Below, one piece after another: positions 52,159-60,853 of a DNA stretch of 64,000 nt (position 1 is the stretch's first letter; every line of letters starts with the position of its first letter). The stretch spans positions 124,001 to 188,000 of the forward strand of contig NZ_SSBK01000006.1 of assembly GCF_004795035.1 (NCBI RefSeq), written 5' to 3'. Position numbers and translations under genes: made by a program. Origin of the DNA: Streptomyces sp. A0958 (lineage in GTDB: Bacteria; Actinomycetota; Actinomycetes; Streptomycetales; Streptomycetaceae). The notes beneath the pieces were generated by a model. The model saw nothing but the letters and a program-made list of their open reading frames with translations. It was not told the DNA's origin and did not search any database.

Positions 52159-54576
52159 TCAGCCCAGGCGGGTCAGCTTGGACCCGGCCGACGGCTTCTC
52201 CAGGTCGCTCTGCAGCGCGACCGCCACCTCCACCTGGCTGGCGCCCTCGCCCACGGTGAGCGTGCCCACGTGCGTACCGGCCACCGCCTCGTGCGGGATG
52301 GTCTTGCCGTCGTCGGTCAGTTCCAGCTTGACCGTGAGGCCGGACCAGCCGATCGCCTTCACGTCCTTCGTCGCTACGACGGGCGTGGTGTGGCCCATGC
52401 CGTCGTCGACCGCGCCGACCACATCGCCCTTCTTGACGATCTTGGAGCCCTTCAGCAGGTCCTGCGTGGCCAGCATCACCTTCTTGCTGACCCGGTTCAC
52501 CTCGTCGATGATCGAGTCCTTGTCGTACTGCCCCAGCACCGCGCCGACGATCAGCTGGTCCGTGCCGTCGATCATCTTGTGCGCGGCGAAGAGCAGGTTG
52601 CCGCCCGCCTTGGAGGTGGAGCCGGTCTTGATGCCCAGGGCGCCGTCGAACGGTACGAGGGTGTTGTAGTTCCGCCACACGTGGCCCGAGGGGTCCTTCC
52701 ACTCCGGCAGCTTGGTGATGTCCATCAGCGCCGGGATCTCCACGAGCTTCTCGCCCAGCTTCACCAGGTCCTCGGCCGTGCTGACCGTCGAAGCGGTGAG
52801 GCCGGAGGGGTCGGTGTACGTGGTGTTCTTCATGCCCAGCTCGTCGGCGGTCGCGTTCATCTTCTCGACGAACGCCTTCTCCGAGCCCGCCTCCCAGCGC
52901 GCGAGCAGCCGGGCGATGTTGTTCGCCGAGGGGATCATGATGGCGGTCAGCGCCTCGCGTTCGGAGAGGACGTCGCCCTCCTTCACCGTGCTCAGCGTGG
53001 ACTCGCCCTCGGTGTAGAGCTTGCCGTCCGACTCCGCCTTGGCGTCGATCTCGATGTCCGGGCCGTCGGCGCCGCGCTTGAGCGGGTGGCTCTTGAGCAC
53101 GAGGTACGCGGTCATCGCCTTGGCGACACTCGCGATCGGCACCGGCTTCTGCTCGCCGAACGAGTCGACCTTCCCGAGGCCGGTGGCCGCCATGTAGCCC
53201 TGGCCCTGGTCGGGCCACGGCAGCTTCGGGGTGCCGCCCTCGAAGCTGTACGTCGGCTTCGCCGTCATCGTGAGCGACGGGTCCGGCAGCGGCCGCACCA
53301 TCTGCACGATCGCAAACACGATGAGCAGGAGGAGGACCAGCGGCGTCCAGATCTTGACCCGGCGCACGGCGGTGCGGGCCGGGGTCTCCGGCGGCGGCGG
53401 GGTGTTCGTCAGCTCGGCGAGCAGGTCGAGCGGCGGCTTGGGCGGCATCGGCTGCTGCCGCGTCCGCTCGGCACCGCTGAGCGAGGCGGCGGACGGGCGC
53501 ACACCGGGGCCGACGCTGCCGGGCGCGGGGATCTCGGGCTTGCGCGCCGCGGGCGCGGGCGCGGGCCGTACGTCGTCGGCGCGCAGCGGTACGAAAGTGC
53601 TGGTCCGCTCGGTCAGGGACTCCGGCTCGGAGGCGAGCTGCGGCTTGCCCGAGGGCGACCGGGTGATCTTCAGCGCGGTGGTCGGCTGGTCGACACGGGG
53701 CAGCCGGGGCGCCTTGAAGACGGCGGTCGGCTGATCGACCGCGGGGGCCTTGTCGGCGGAGTCGTCCGGGGCGGGGGTGGCGTCCGGATCGGGGACGTCA
53801 TCCGGATCGGCGGCGGCCGGGTCGGGCTCGGGCTTCTCGGCGCTGCCTTCGGGCTTGTCGGCGGCGGGCGCGGGGGCCTTCGCACCGGACCCGGCGGCGG
53901 GCTTCTCCTCGGCGTCCGGCTCTTCCTCATCGGCCGCCGGCTCGGGCTCCGCCCTCTCCGGGGCGGGCTTCTCCGCCTTCTCCGGCTTCTCCGGGGCGGT
54001 CTTGGTCGCTGTCCGGGTCGCCTGCTCGGCGGATGCCCCCTCGGGGGCCTCGTCGGAACCCTGAGTGGATCGGGCGGACTTGGACTCGGCCCGGGCGTCG
54101 GACACCGCATCGGACTCCGACTCGGCCTCGGACACCGCGGCGGGCTCGGCCTCCGGCTCCGTAACCGCTTCCTCGCGGGACCGGGGCACGCGGCCGACCG
54201 GCTCCTGCGGCACCGCGTCGTCGGACGCCGCGTCGTCACCGCCACCCTCGCCATCCGCATCGGCATCGGCGTCGTCCGTCTTCGACACCCACGCGGCCAC
54301 CGCCGCACGGAGCCGCGCATCGCCCTCGCCGGGCTCCGCGGCCTCCCCAGCCGTCTCCGGGGACTCAGGGGCGTCCGAGGCTGCCGGAGCCGTCTCCGGG
54401 GCCTCCCCCGCGTCACCGGCCGGGCCCGGCGGAGCACTCTCTGCGGTCCCGGCACCCCCGGAAGCGGGTTCGCGGAAGACGTCGAGCCGCGGATCGCGCT
54501 CGTTCCGAGTCGTTCCCGACGACTTCTGCTGCTTCGACCTGTCGGGGGACTCGCCCGCCACCGATGCCTCCTCCAT
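52159..54576 (-). CDS. D-Ala-D-Ala carboxypeptidase with long acidic cytoplasmic domain
   Basis: 805 residues. The first roughly 400 are disordered, rich in Glu/Ala/Pro/Ser/Asp, with recurring TAVFKAPRL/TALKITR-type segments. One transmembrane helix (LVLLLLIVFAIVQMV, about 412-427) follows. The extracellular serine peptidase S11 domain has SVAK with nucleophile Ser483, the PSANN motif, and KTGST near 646. It trims pentapeptide stems or recycles peptidoglycan cross-link donors. Bacterial low-molecular-weight PBPs usually lack such a cytoplasmic extension; here it may scaffold or be phosphorylated (the TxxF/LK segments resemble Ser/Thr-kinase targets). Confidence 0.88.
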   Translation of the reverse strand: MEEASVAGESPDRSKQQKSSGTTRNERDPRLDVFREPASGGAGTAESAPPGPAGDAGEAPETAPAASDAPESPETAGEAAEPGEGDARLRAAVAAWVSKTDDADADADGEGGGDDAASDDAVPQEPVGRVPRSREEAVTEPEAEPAAVSEAESESDAVSDARAESKSARSTQGSDEAPEGASAEQATRTATKTAPEKPEKAEKPAPERAEPEPAADEEEPDAEEKPAAGSGAKAPAPAADKPEGSAEKPEPDPAAADPDDVPDPDATPAPDDSADKAPAVDQPTAVFKAPRLPRVDQPTTALKITRSPSGKPQLASEPESLTERTSTFVPLRADDVRPAPAPAARKPEIPAPGSVGPGVRPSAASLSGAERTRQQPMPPKPPLDLLAELTNTPPPPETPARTAVRRVKIWTPLVLLLLIVFAIVQMVRPLPDPSLTMTAKPTYSFEGGTPKLPWPDQGQGYMAATGLGKVDSFGEQKPVPIASVAKAMTAYLVLKSHPLKRGADGPDIEIDAKAESDGKLYTEGESTLSTVKEGDVLSEREALTAIMIPSANNIARLLARWEAGSEKAFVEKMNATADELGMKNTTYTDPSGLTASTVSTAEDLVKLGEKLVEIPALMDITKLPEWKDPSGHVWRNYNTLVPFDGALGIKTGSTSKAGGNLLFAAHKMIDGTDQLIVGAVLGQYDKDSIIDEVNRVSKKVMLATQDLLKGSKIVKKGDVVGAVDDGMGHTTPVVATKDVKAIGWSGLTVKLELTDDGKTIPHEAVAGTHVGTLTVGEGASQVEVAVALQSDLEKPSAGSKLTRLG

Positions 54577-54754
54577 GCGGCGCGGGGAACCCCCGCGCTG
54601 TCCGAACCATCTACCAGTGTCCCGTGTGAACCCTTGGCCGGGCTGCTAGACGAGAACGACATACCTGCCGGTTCCCATACAAAGCCCCCAGGCACCCTCG
54701 ACAGACGGATGTGAGAGGGGTCACCCTGTCATTCATCCACGCGGGGAGGCATGG

Positions 54755-55477
54755 ATGGGCAGGAGCCGCAGAACAATTCCGGAGGAGCTTCTGCTGCTCG
54801 CTCTGGACCCGACCACGGGTACCACAGCGCAGCCGCAGTCGCTCGACCTCGGCCTCGCCGGAGCCCAGCTAGTGGAGCTGGCCCTGGCAGGACGGATAGC
54901 CCCTGACGGGGATCGTATCGCCGTGGTGATGCCACGGCCGACAGGAGATCCGACTCTGGACTCCGCACTGGAACTGCTGCGCAGGCGCGGCAGCCCGGTC
55001 CGGGCCGTCCACTGGATCGGCGGACCCCGGCTGGGGCTCCGCCAGATTTACCTCGCTCATCTGGAGCGGTGCGGCATGGTGCATGCCGTGGCGGGCCAGA
55101 TGTGCGGAGTGCTGCCGACGACTCGCTACCAGGCGACGGACACGGCGATCAGCCGGGACATCAGAGCCCGGCTGGACAGTGCGATCCGCACCGGCGTACC
55201 GCCGGACCCGCGGACCGCGGCGCTCGCCGCACTGGCCCACGCGGTCGGACTCGGCAAGCACCTGTACCCCGGGAACGAGGGGCGTTCATCGCGCTCCCGG
55301 CTCCGGGACCTGATCAGGCACGACCCGATGGGCGGACTCGTGGCGCACGCCGTGATGGACGTCCAGAACGGGGCGGTCGCACAACCGCGCCGCAATCAGG
55401 CGGCCGGCGTTCCGTTGCAACCGCAAGCGCAGTCGCAGTCACGCCGCGGCAGCATGGCGCACACCGCGGTCCATTAG
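54755..55477 (+). CDS. GPP34 (GOLPH3-like) family protein
   Basis: 240 residues from the ATG at 54755, with GGGGAGG 5 bp upstream; another ATG 4 bp earlier is out of frame. TIPEELLLLALDPTTG at the start, then AGAQLVELALAGRI and the helical body match GPP34. Eukaryotic members bind phosphatidylinositol-4-phosphate at the Golgi; the function in Streptomyces, where paralogues are many, is unsettled. The C-terminal 35 residues are Gln/Arg-rich and disordered. The following 245 bp (55478-55722) hold no supported gene. Confidence 0.85.
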   Translation: MGRSRRTIPEELLLLALDPTTGTTAQPQSLDLGLAGAQLVELALAGRIAPDGDRIAVVMPRPTGDPTLDSALELLRRRGSPVRAVHWIGGPRLGLRQIYLAHLERCGMVHAVAGQMCGVLPTTRYQATDTAISRDIRARLDSAIRTGVPPDPRTAALAALAHAVGLGKHLYPGNEGRSSRSRLRDLIRHDPMGGLVAHAVMDVQNGAVAQPRRNQAAGVPLQPQAQSQSRRGSMAHTAVH

Positions 55478-55722
55478 GAACCGCGTACACGCGCCGCTCG
55501 CACCACGACGCACGGACTCGCACCGCCGCGTCAACAACCGAATACCGCCGCGCCGTCGTCCTCAAGACCCGGTTCGGGAGCCGCACCAGACGCGGGGCAG
55601 CCGGATACCACCGGCTGCCCCGCGCCGCTGTGTGTGGCCATTTCCCAGCGCGGCCGGGGGAAGGGGTGGCAATCTGCTCAGCAGTAGATACGCACAGCTA
55701 CATAGCCGGAGGTGCCGTTTCC

Positions 55723-56592
55723 GTGCCGTCCAACGTCAATCCCACCGTCAGGCGACGCCGGTTGGGTCAGGAATTGCGCCGACTGCGCGAGGTCAAGGGC
55801 ATGACGGCCGAGGAGGTGGCGGAGCGGCTGCTGGTCTCGCAGTCGAAGATCAGCCGCCTGGAGAACGGCCGCCGCTCCATCAGCCAGCGCGACGTGCGCG
55901 ATCTCTGCGGGGTGTACGAGGTCGAGGACCACCGCGTCGTGGACTCGCTGATGCAGATGGCCAAGGACTCCCGCCAGCAGGGCTGGTGGCACGCCTTCGG
56001 CGACATCCCGTACAGCGTCTACATCGGGCTGGAGACCGACGCGGAATCCCTGCGGGTGTACGAGCCGCAGGTGGTCCCCGGTCTGCTCCAGACCCGCCAG
56101 TACGCCGAGGCGGTGATCAGCGGGGCCCTGCCGGAGGCGCCGCAGTCCGACATCGACAAGCGGGTGAGCGTCCGCTCGCGGCGCCAGGAGCGGATCGCCG
56201 ACCCCGAACGCCCGCTGCGGCTGTGGGTGGTGATCGACGAGGCCGCGCTGCGCCGGCTGGTCGGCGGCAAGCAGGTGATGATCGAGCAGCTGGAGCACCT
56301 GGTGGAGCTCTCCCACCTGCCGCACGTGACCGTGCAGGTGCTGCCGTTCGACATGGGGGCGCACCCCGGCATCAACGGGCAGTACGCCATTCTGGAATTC
56401 CCGGACGCGGCGGATTCGAGTGTCGTCTACATCGAAGGCGTCACCAGCGATCTCTATCTGGAGAAGGCGAATGACGTCCAGCGGTACAGCGTCATGTACG
56501 AACACCTGCGGGCCCAGGCGCTGAACGCGGACCAGACCCGGCATTTCATCGACCAGATCGCAAAGGAGTACACCCGGCTGAACACGGAATGA
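55723..56592 (+). CDS. Xre-family regulator with DUF5753 (Scr1-like)
   Basis: 289 residues from GTG at 55723 (GGAGG 10 bp upstream). HTH at about 10-65: LGQELRRLREVKGMTAEEVAERLLVSQSKISRLENGRR. Residues about 100-280 are the DUF5753 ligand-like domain (YEPQVVPGLLQTRQYAEAVI, VSVRSRRQERI, LPHVTVQVLPFDMGAHPGINGQYAILEFP). In Streptomyces such genes (whiJ-like, Scr1) pair with small DUF397 genes, as here, in toxin-antitoxin-like or developmental switches. Confidence 0.9.
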   Translation: MPSNVNPTVRRRRLGQELRRLREVKGMTAEEVAERLLVSQSKISRLENGRRSISQRDVRDLCGVYEVEDHRVVDSLMQMAKDSRQQGWWHAFGDIPYSVYIGLETDAESLRVYEPQVVPGLLQTRQYAEAVISGALPEAPQSDIDKRVSVRSRRQERIADPERPLRLWVVIDEAALRRLVGGKQVMIEQLEHLVELSHLPHVTVQVLPFDMGAHPGINGQYAILEFPDAADSSVVYIEGVTSDLYLEKANDVQRYSVMYEHLRAQALNADQTRHFIDQIAKEYTRLNTE

Positions 56593-56837
56593 AATCCGGC
56601 CGGAACGACGCATCTGAACGCCCGGGGCGACAAGGCCCGTTATGCGTGAAATGAGCGGAAACGTGGATGGAGCGGCGGCACGATACACCGCCGCCTCCAT
56701 TCCCCGGAAGATATACGCGGTAGACATCATCCGGACGAGTGAACGGCCCCTTCACTGAAGAAGTTTGGCGAGTAGCGTCGATCACGCCAGCGGGAACGTC
56801 GTTGGCGCCTCACACAACTCTCTGAACCGGAGTGAAC

Positions 56838-57044
56838 ATGGCCATTCGTCAGGGTGCTACGGAAAACTGGACGAAGTCTTCGTATTCCGGGGGCAACGGC
56901 GCCTGCGTCGAAGTCAAGTCCCCTCTCGTGCAGGCAATCGACGTGCGCGATTCGAAGGCCCCCGAGGGTCCTTCGATCACCTTCGTCCCCGGCGCCTGGA
57001 ACGCGTTCGTGCGTGATGTCGCCGAGGGTGTCGTCAACGCCTGA
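56838..57044 (+). CDS. DUF397 small protein, partner of Scr1-like regulator
   Basis: 68 residues from the ATG at 56838 (GGAG 5 bp upstream). DUF397 hallmarks: WTKSSYSGGNGACVEVK, VRDSKAPEGPSITFVPGAWNAFVRDV. It is usually regulated by, and antagonistic to, the adjacent Xre-DUF5753 protein. The 245-bp intergenic region is less GC-rich and probably holds its promoter. Confidence 0.92.
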   Translation: MAIRQGATENWTKSSYSGGNGACVEVKSPLVQAIDVRDSKAPEGPSITFVPGAWNAFVRDVAEGVVNA

Positions 57045-57094
57045 CCGATGCTCCCTTTACGCCGTATCGCCGCACCGGTTTCGGTGCCGCCGGT

Positions 57095-57133
57095 AGCCCT
57101 CTCGTCCGGTCCGCCGTCCTGGCCGAGAGGGCT
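57095..57133 (+). terminator. Terminator after DUF397 gene
   Basis: AGCCCTCTCG (57095-57104) pairs with CGAGAGGGCT (57124-57133). Confidence 0.65.
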
Positions 57134-57155
57134 CCCCGCACCACCCCCGACGGCC

Positions 57156-57201
57156 CCCGGCCAGCGCAGCTGATCACGGACCCCGGTCAGCGCAGCTGAT
57201 C
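57156..57201. repeat. Duplicated end of hypothetical gene, 26-bp spacing
   Basis: CCCGGCCAGCGCAGCTGATC (57156-57175) and CCCGGTCAGCGCAGCTGATC (57182-57201) differ by one base. The second contains the stop complement TCA and the last four sense codons. Confidence 0.8.
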
Positions 57202-58056
57202 GACGTATCGGTCCGTCCCCGGCACCGTCGGGATGAACGGCGCCACCAGCTCCACCCGCCCCAGCCCTGATTCCGCGACCGCCGCGTCGAGCCCGGTGAA
57301 CCGCTCGGCCCAACAGCTCCTCGGGTCCTCCTGAAGGAACCAGAGCAGGGTCAGCCGGGTGTCGACGCCCTCGACCTGTTTCACGTACGCCATCCGGTCC
57401 CCCGGCAACGGCGTGGGCCGGAACACGGTCACCATCGCCGCGGGCGACCCGTCCAGCCGCTGCGGCAGATGGTGCGAGCGCAGCCATTCCAGCAACCGGC
57501 CCCGCTCCTCGGGACCTTCGGCGTCGATCACCTCCAGGACGAGCCCCCGGTAGGGGTGGTCGAGGGCGTGGAAGTCCCGGGGCCCCGCGGCCCCGTCCCG
57601 GTAGACCGTCGCCTCGTGGTCCTGGAACGCGGTGAAGACGTGGGTCCGGTCCTGGTGGACCCGGCCGTCGCGGTTGAGCCGCTTGTTGATCCCGACGGTC
57701 CACCGCATGTGGTCGTCGTACCGCCCCTCGGTCACCCAGTACGTGGAGAGGTAGCAGCCGGCGCCGACGGGCCGGGCGACGGCGGACTCCTTCGGGTAGC
57801 GCAGCTCCTGGAGTTCCCGGGTGGCCACCCAGCGCCGCCCGGCGAACATCCAGGGCATCGCCATCGCCCCCGCGTAGTAGTGGTCGTCCTCGTACCAGCG
57901 GTTGTACGCGTGCTCATGGCCCGGGTGGGGTTCCACCAGGGTGATCAGCGCGTGGCCGGGGTGGACTCCGTACGGTCCCAGTGCGGCCAGCTCGCCGTAG
58001 GTCCCGCTCCGCGTCCCCTCGTTCCCCGCCGCCCTGTCCGGCGTTTCCTCGCTCAT
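57187..58056 (-). CDS. Hypothetical protein with duplicated alpha-beta-barrel-like halves
   Basis: 289 residues from an ATG. HALITLVEPHPGHEHAYNRWYEDDHYYAGAMAMPWMFAGRRW near the start and PAAMVTVFRPTPLPGD later resemble EthD/ABM-type dimeric alpha-beta barrels. These act on hydrophobic or aromatic substrates, or bind them without catalysis. There is no confirmed active site. It is divergent from an SDR gene with a compact palindrome between, suggesting one regulated catabolic or detoxification unit. Confidence 0.65.
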   Translation of the reverse strand: MSEETPDRAAGNEGTRSGTYGELAALGPYGVHPGHALITLVEPHPGHEHAYNRWYEDDHYYAGAMAMPWMFAGRRWVATRELQELRYPKESAVARPVGAGCYLSTYWVTEGRYDDHMRWTVGINKRLNRDGRVHQDRTHVFTAFQDHEATVYRDGAAGPRDFHALDHPYRGLVLEVIDAEGPEERGRLLEWLRSHHLPQRLDGSPAAMVTVFRPTPLPGDRMAYVKQVEGVDTRLTLLWFLQEDPRSCWAERFTGLDAAVAESGLGRVELVAPFIPTVPGTDRYVDQLR

Positions 58057-58093
58057 GCCGTTCCCCTTCCGTACGACGCCCGGGGGACCTACT

Positions 58094-58108
58094 CTGACGC
58101 TCCGTCAG
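58094..58108. promoter_or_regulatory. CTGACG-CTC-CGTCAG palindrome, TetR-type operator
   Basis: A perfect 6+3+6 palindrome lies centrally in the 79-bp gap between the hypothetical gene and the SDR gene. TGACGnnnCGTCA-type sites are common for TetR repressors of actinobacterial catabolic genes. No TetR gene is adjacent. Confidence 0.55.
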
Positions 58109-58135
58109 GTGAACGGCCAGAGCCGGGAGGCGCCG

Positions 58136-58918
58136 ATGTTGCTCGCGGGGAGGACCGTCATCGTGTCCGGCGTGGGCGCCGGTCTCGGACACCAGGTCGC
58201 GGCCGCGGTCGTACGGGACGGGGGGAACGCGGTCCTCGGGGCGCGGACCGGGGCCCGGCTCGCGAAGGCGGCCGCCGAGATCGACCCGGAGGGGCTGCGC
58301 ACCGCGCACCTGGCCGCCGACATCACCGACGCGTCGCGGTGCGAGGCCCTTGCCGCGCTGGCCGTCGAGCGGTTCGGGCGGATCGACGCGGTGGTCCACG
58401 TCGCCGCGCGGGACAGCTACTTCGGCGGAATCGAGGACGCCGACCTGGACACCTGGAAAGAGGTCGTCGACGTCAATCTGCTGGGCACCCTGCGGATGAC
58501 GCGCGCCTGCCTGCCCGCGCTGAAGGAGCGGGGCGGATCGGTCGTCCTCATCGGTACGCAGTCCGCGGTGGCGGCGCCCTCGCAGGTGCGGCAGGCGGCG
58601 TACGCGGCCTCCAAGGGGGCGCTCACCTCGGCCATGTACTCCATGGCCCAGGAGTTCGGGCCGCACCGCATCCGGGTGAACACCGTGCTGCCGGGCTGGA
58701 TGTGGGGGCCGCCGGTGCAGGCGTACGTACGGTTCACCGCGCACACCGAGGGCGTCTCCGAGGCCGAGGTGCTGGGAAGGCTCTCCGGGCGCATGGCCCT
58801 TCCGGAGCTGGCCACGGACCTCGATGTGGCGGAGGCCGCGGTGTTCCTGGCCTCCGACCGGGCACGGGCGATCACCGGGCAGTCCCTGCTGGTCAACGCC
58901 GGCGAGCTGATGCGCTGA
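58136..58918 (+). CDS. Short-chain dehydrogenase/reductase
   Basis: 260 residues from the ATG at 58136 (GGGAGG 5 bp upstream). The classical SDR pattern is present: cofactor loop VSGVGAGLGHQVAA (TGxxxGxG variant), catalytic Ser in IGTQSAVA, YAASKG (YxxxK), and NTVLPGWMWGPP. The acidic residue after beta2 is not evident (VLGARTG), so NADP(H) is plausible. The substrate is unknown. Divergent organisation with the alpha-beta-barrel-like protein suggests a joint pathway. Confidence 0.88.
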   Translation: MLLAGRTVIVSGVGAGLGHQVAAAVVRDGGNAVLGARTGARLAKAAAEIDPEGLRTAHLAADITDASRCEALAALAVERFGRIDAVVHVAARDSYFGGIEDADLDTWKEVVDVNLLGTLRMTRACLPALKERGGSVVLIGTQSAVAAPSQVRQAAYAASKGALTSAMYSMAQEFGPHRIRVNTVLPGWMWGPPVQAYVRFTAHTEGVSEAEVLGRLSGRMALPELATDLDVAEAAVFLASDRARAITGQSLLVNAGELMR

Positions 58919-58972
58919 CGTACCGCCGGCGCCGCCGCCCGCCCCTTCTCCGACAGTTCTCCTCCTCACCGG

Positions 58973-58998
58973 CCGCACGGGACCCGCATCCCGTGCGG
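58973..58998 (+). terminator. Terminator after SDR gene
   Basis: CCGCACGGGA and TCCCGTGCGG pair exactly around CCCGCA, followed by TCTTCTTCGT. The remaining gap to 59275 holds no gene and presumably the symporter promoter. Confidence 0.8.
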
Positions 58999-59275
58999 TC
59001 TTCTTCGTGCCGTCTCCGCACGCACAGCCTGACGAAGTGCTCGCTCATCGTGTGGCCGTCGTCACGTTCACGACAACGCTCCCGTGCGTCAAGAACCGGC
59101 AAAATCGTTCGGGTTACTGATCGACGTTCACATCTCTGACCGACATGGTCCTTGACCGGGGTGCCGAGCAGACGGTTCAATCCCCCAAGTCCCCACTCCC
59201 GCACGGGGACACCGCTGAGCGGCCGTACTGGCGAAGTGCTTTCCCGTTCACAAGGCGGACCCCGGGAGGGGACAC

Positions 59276-60847
59276 ATGAACAGTCTCGACTGGGTCGTGC
59301 TCATCGGCTACTTCGGCGTGATGATCGCGATCGGGCTCTGGTCCCACAAACGTGTGGACAACGTCAGCGACTTCTTCACGGCCGGCGGCCGGATGCCGTG
59401 GTGGCTGTCCGGCATCTCGCACCACATGTCGGGGTACAGCGCGGTGATGTTCACCGGCTACGCCGGCATCGCCTACCAGTACGGCGTCACGTCCTTCGTG
59501 ACCTGGTCGCTGCCGATCGCCATCGGCATCGGGATCGGCGCCAAGCTCTTCGCGCCCCGGCTCAACCGGCTGCGCTCGCGGCTGCACGTGGCCTCACCGC
59601 TCGAATACCTGAAGAACCGCTACAACATCCCGACCCAGCAGGCGCTCGCCTGGTCCGGGCTGCTGCTGAAGATCGTGGACGTCGGCGCCAAGTGGGCGGC
59701 CATCGCCACCCTGCTCTCCGTATTCACCGGCATCACCATCACCCAGGGCATCTTCATCACCGGGATCATCACGGCCGTCTACTGCACGGTCGGCGGCCTG
59801 TGGGCGGACGCCCTCACCGAGCTGGGGCAGTTCATCATCCAGCTGCTCGCCGGCCTCGCGATGCTCATCACCGCCATGCACGAACTGGACGGCTTCAGCA
59901 CCCTGTGGACGGTCTGGGACAAGCTGCCCGAGGGCCACGCGGACCCGACGGCCGGCCCGTACACGGTGACCTTCCTGCTGGCGTACCTCTTCATCAAGAC
60001 CTTCGAGTACAACGGCGGCATGTGGAACCAGGCCCAGCGCTACATGGCCACGGACTCCGCCGCCTCCGCGACCCGTTCGGCGCGGCTCTCCGCCATCCTG
60101 TGGCTGGTGTGGCCGACGGTCCTGTTCTTCCCGATGTGGTGCGCCCCGCTGCTCGTCGACGCGCAGAAGCCGGACGCCTCGGACAGCTACGCGCTGATGA
60201 CCGAACAACTGCTGCCGCACGGACTGCTGGGCCTGGTCGTCGTCGGCTTCTTCTCGCACACGATGGCCATGTGCTCATCGGACGCCAACGCCATCTCGGC
60301 CGTCTTCACACGGGACATCGTCCCGGTGTTCTCCAAGGCCGCCCGCAACTGGAGCAGCCGGGCCGGGCTGCTGGCCGCGCGCCTGTCCACGCTGGGCTTC
60401 CTCGCCCTGTCCATGGCGCTGGCGACCCAGATCAACTCGCCGACGTTCAAGGACATCATCTCCGTCGTCATCAAGTGGGTCGCGGGTCTCATGGGCCCGA
60501 TCGCGATCCCGTTCATGCTGGGTCTGCTGCGGCGCTTCCGCAGGTCGGGGCCGACTGCGGCGCTCATCAGCTGGGCGGCGGGGCTGCTGGCGTTCTACTT
60601 CACCAACTACGACCTGGACGGTTCGGTGAAGAACGACGTCGCGCTCCAGTACCAGGTGGCGTTGCCGCTGGCGATCTCGCTGGTGCTCTACATCGTCATC
60701 GGCTTCGTCCGGCCGGAGGACACCCCGGAGCGGGACGCGCTCATCGAGCGGATCAACTCGGACGGCGACGGCTCGGAGACCGGTGCGGCCGTACCGGCCC
60801 AGGGCGGGCCCGAGGAGGCGGCGGTGCCGGAGGGAGCCAAGGAGTAG
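59276..60847 (+). CDS. Sodium:solute symporter family transporter
   Basis: 523 residues, GGGAGGGG 5 bp before the ATG. About 13 hydrophobic helices. SSS landmarks: DFFTAGGRMPWWLSGISHHMSGYSAVMFTGYAGIAY (TM2-3 region), LRSRLHVASPLEYLKNRYN, and MAMCSSDANAISAVFTRDIVPV (the A-x-S-S-x-x-A-like sodium site region). The C-terminal tail is acidic. The substrate could be a sugar, vitamin or organic acid; it cannot be told from sequence. Confidence 0.9.
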   Translation: MNSLDWVVLIGYFGVMIAIGLWSHKRVDNVSDFFTAGGRMPWWLSGISHHMSGYSAVMFTGYAGIAYQYGVTSFVTWSLPIAIGIGIGAKLFAPRLNRLRSRLHVASPLEYLKNRYNIPTQQALAWSGLLLKIVDVGAKWAAIATLLSVFTGITITQGIFITGIITAVYCTVGGLWADALTELGQFIIQLLAGLAMLITAMHELDGFSTLWTVWDKLPEGHADPTAGPYTVTFLLAYLFIKTFEYNGGMWNQAQRYMATDSAASATRSARLSAILWLVWPTVLFFPMWCAPLLVDAQKPDASDSYALMTEQLLPHGLLGLVVVGFFSHTMAMCSSDANAISAVFTRDIVPVFSKAARNWSSRAGLLAARLSTLGFLALSMALATQINSPTFKDIISVVIKWVAGLMGPIAIPFMLGLLRRFRRSGPTAALISWAAGLLAFYFTNYDLDGSVKNDVALQYQVALPLAISLVLYIVIGFVRPEDTPERDALIERINSDGDGSETGAAVPAQGGPEEAAVPEGAKE

Positions 60848-60853
60848 GCCCCT

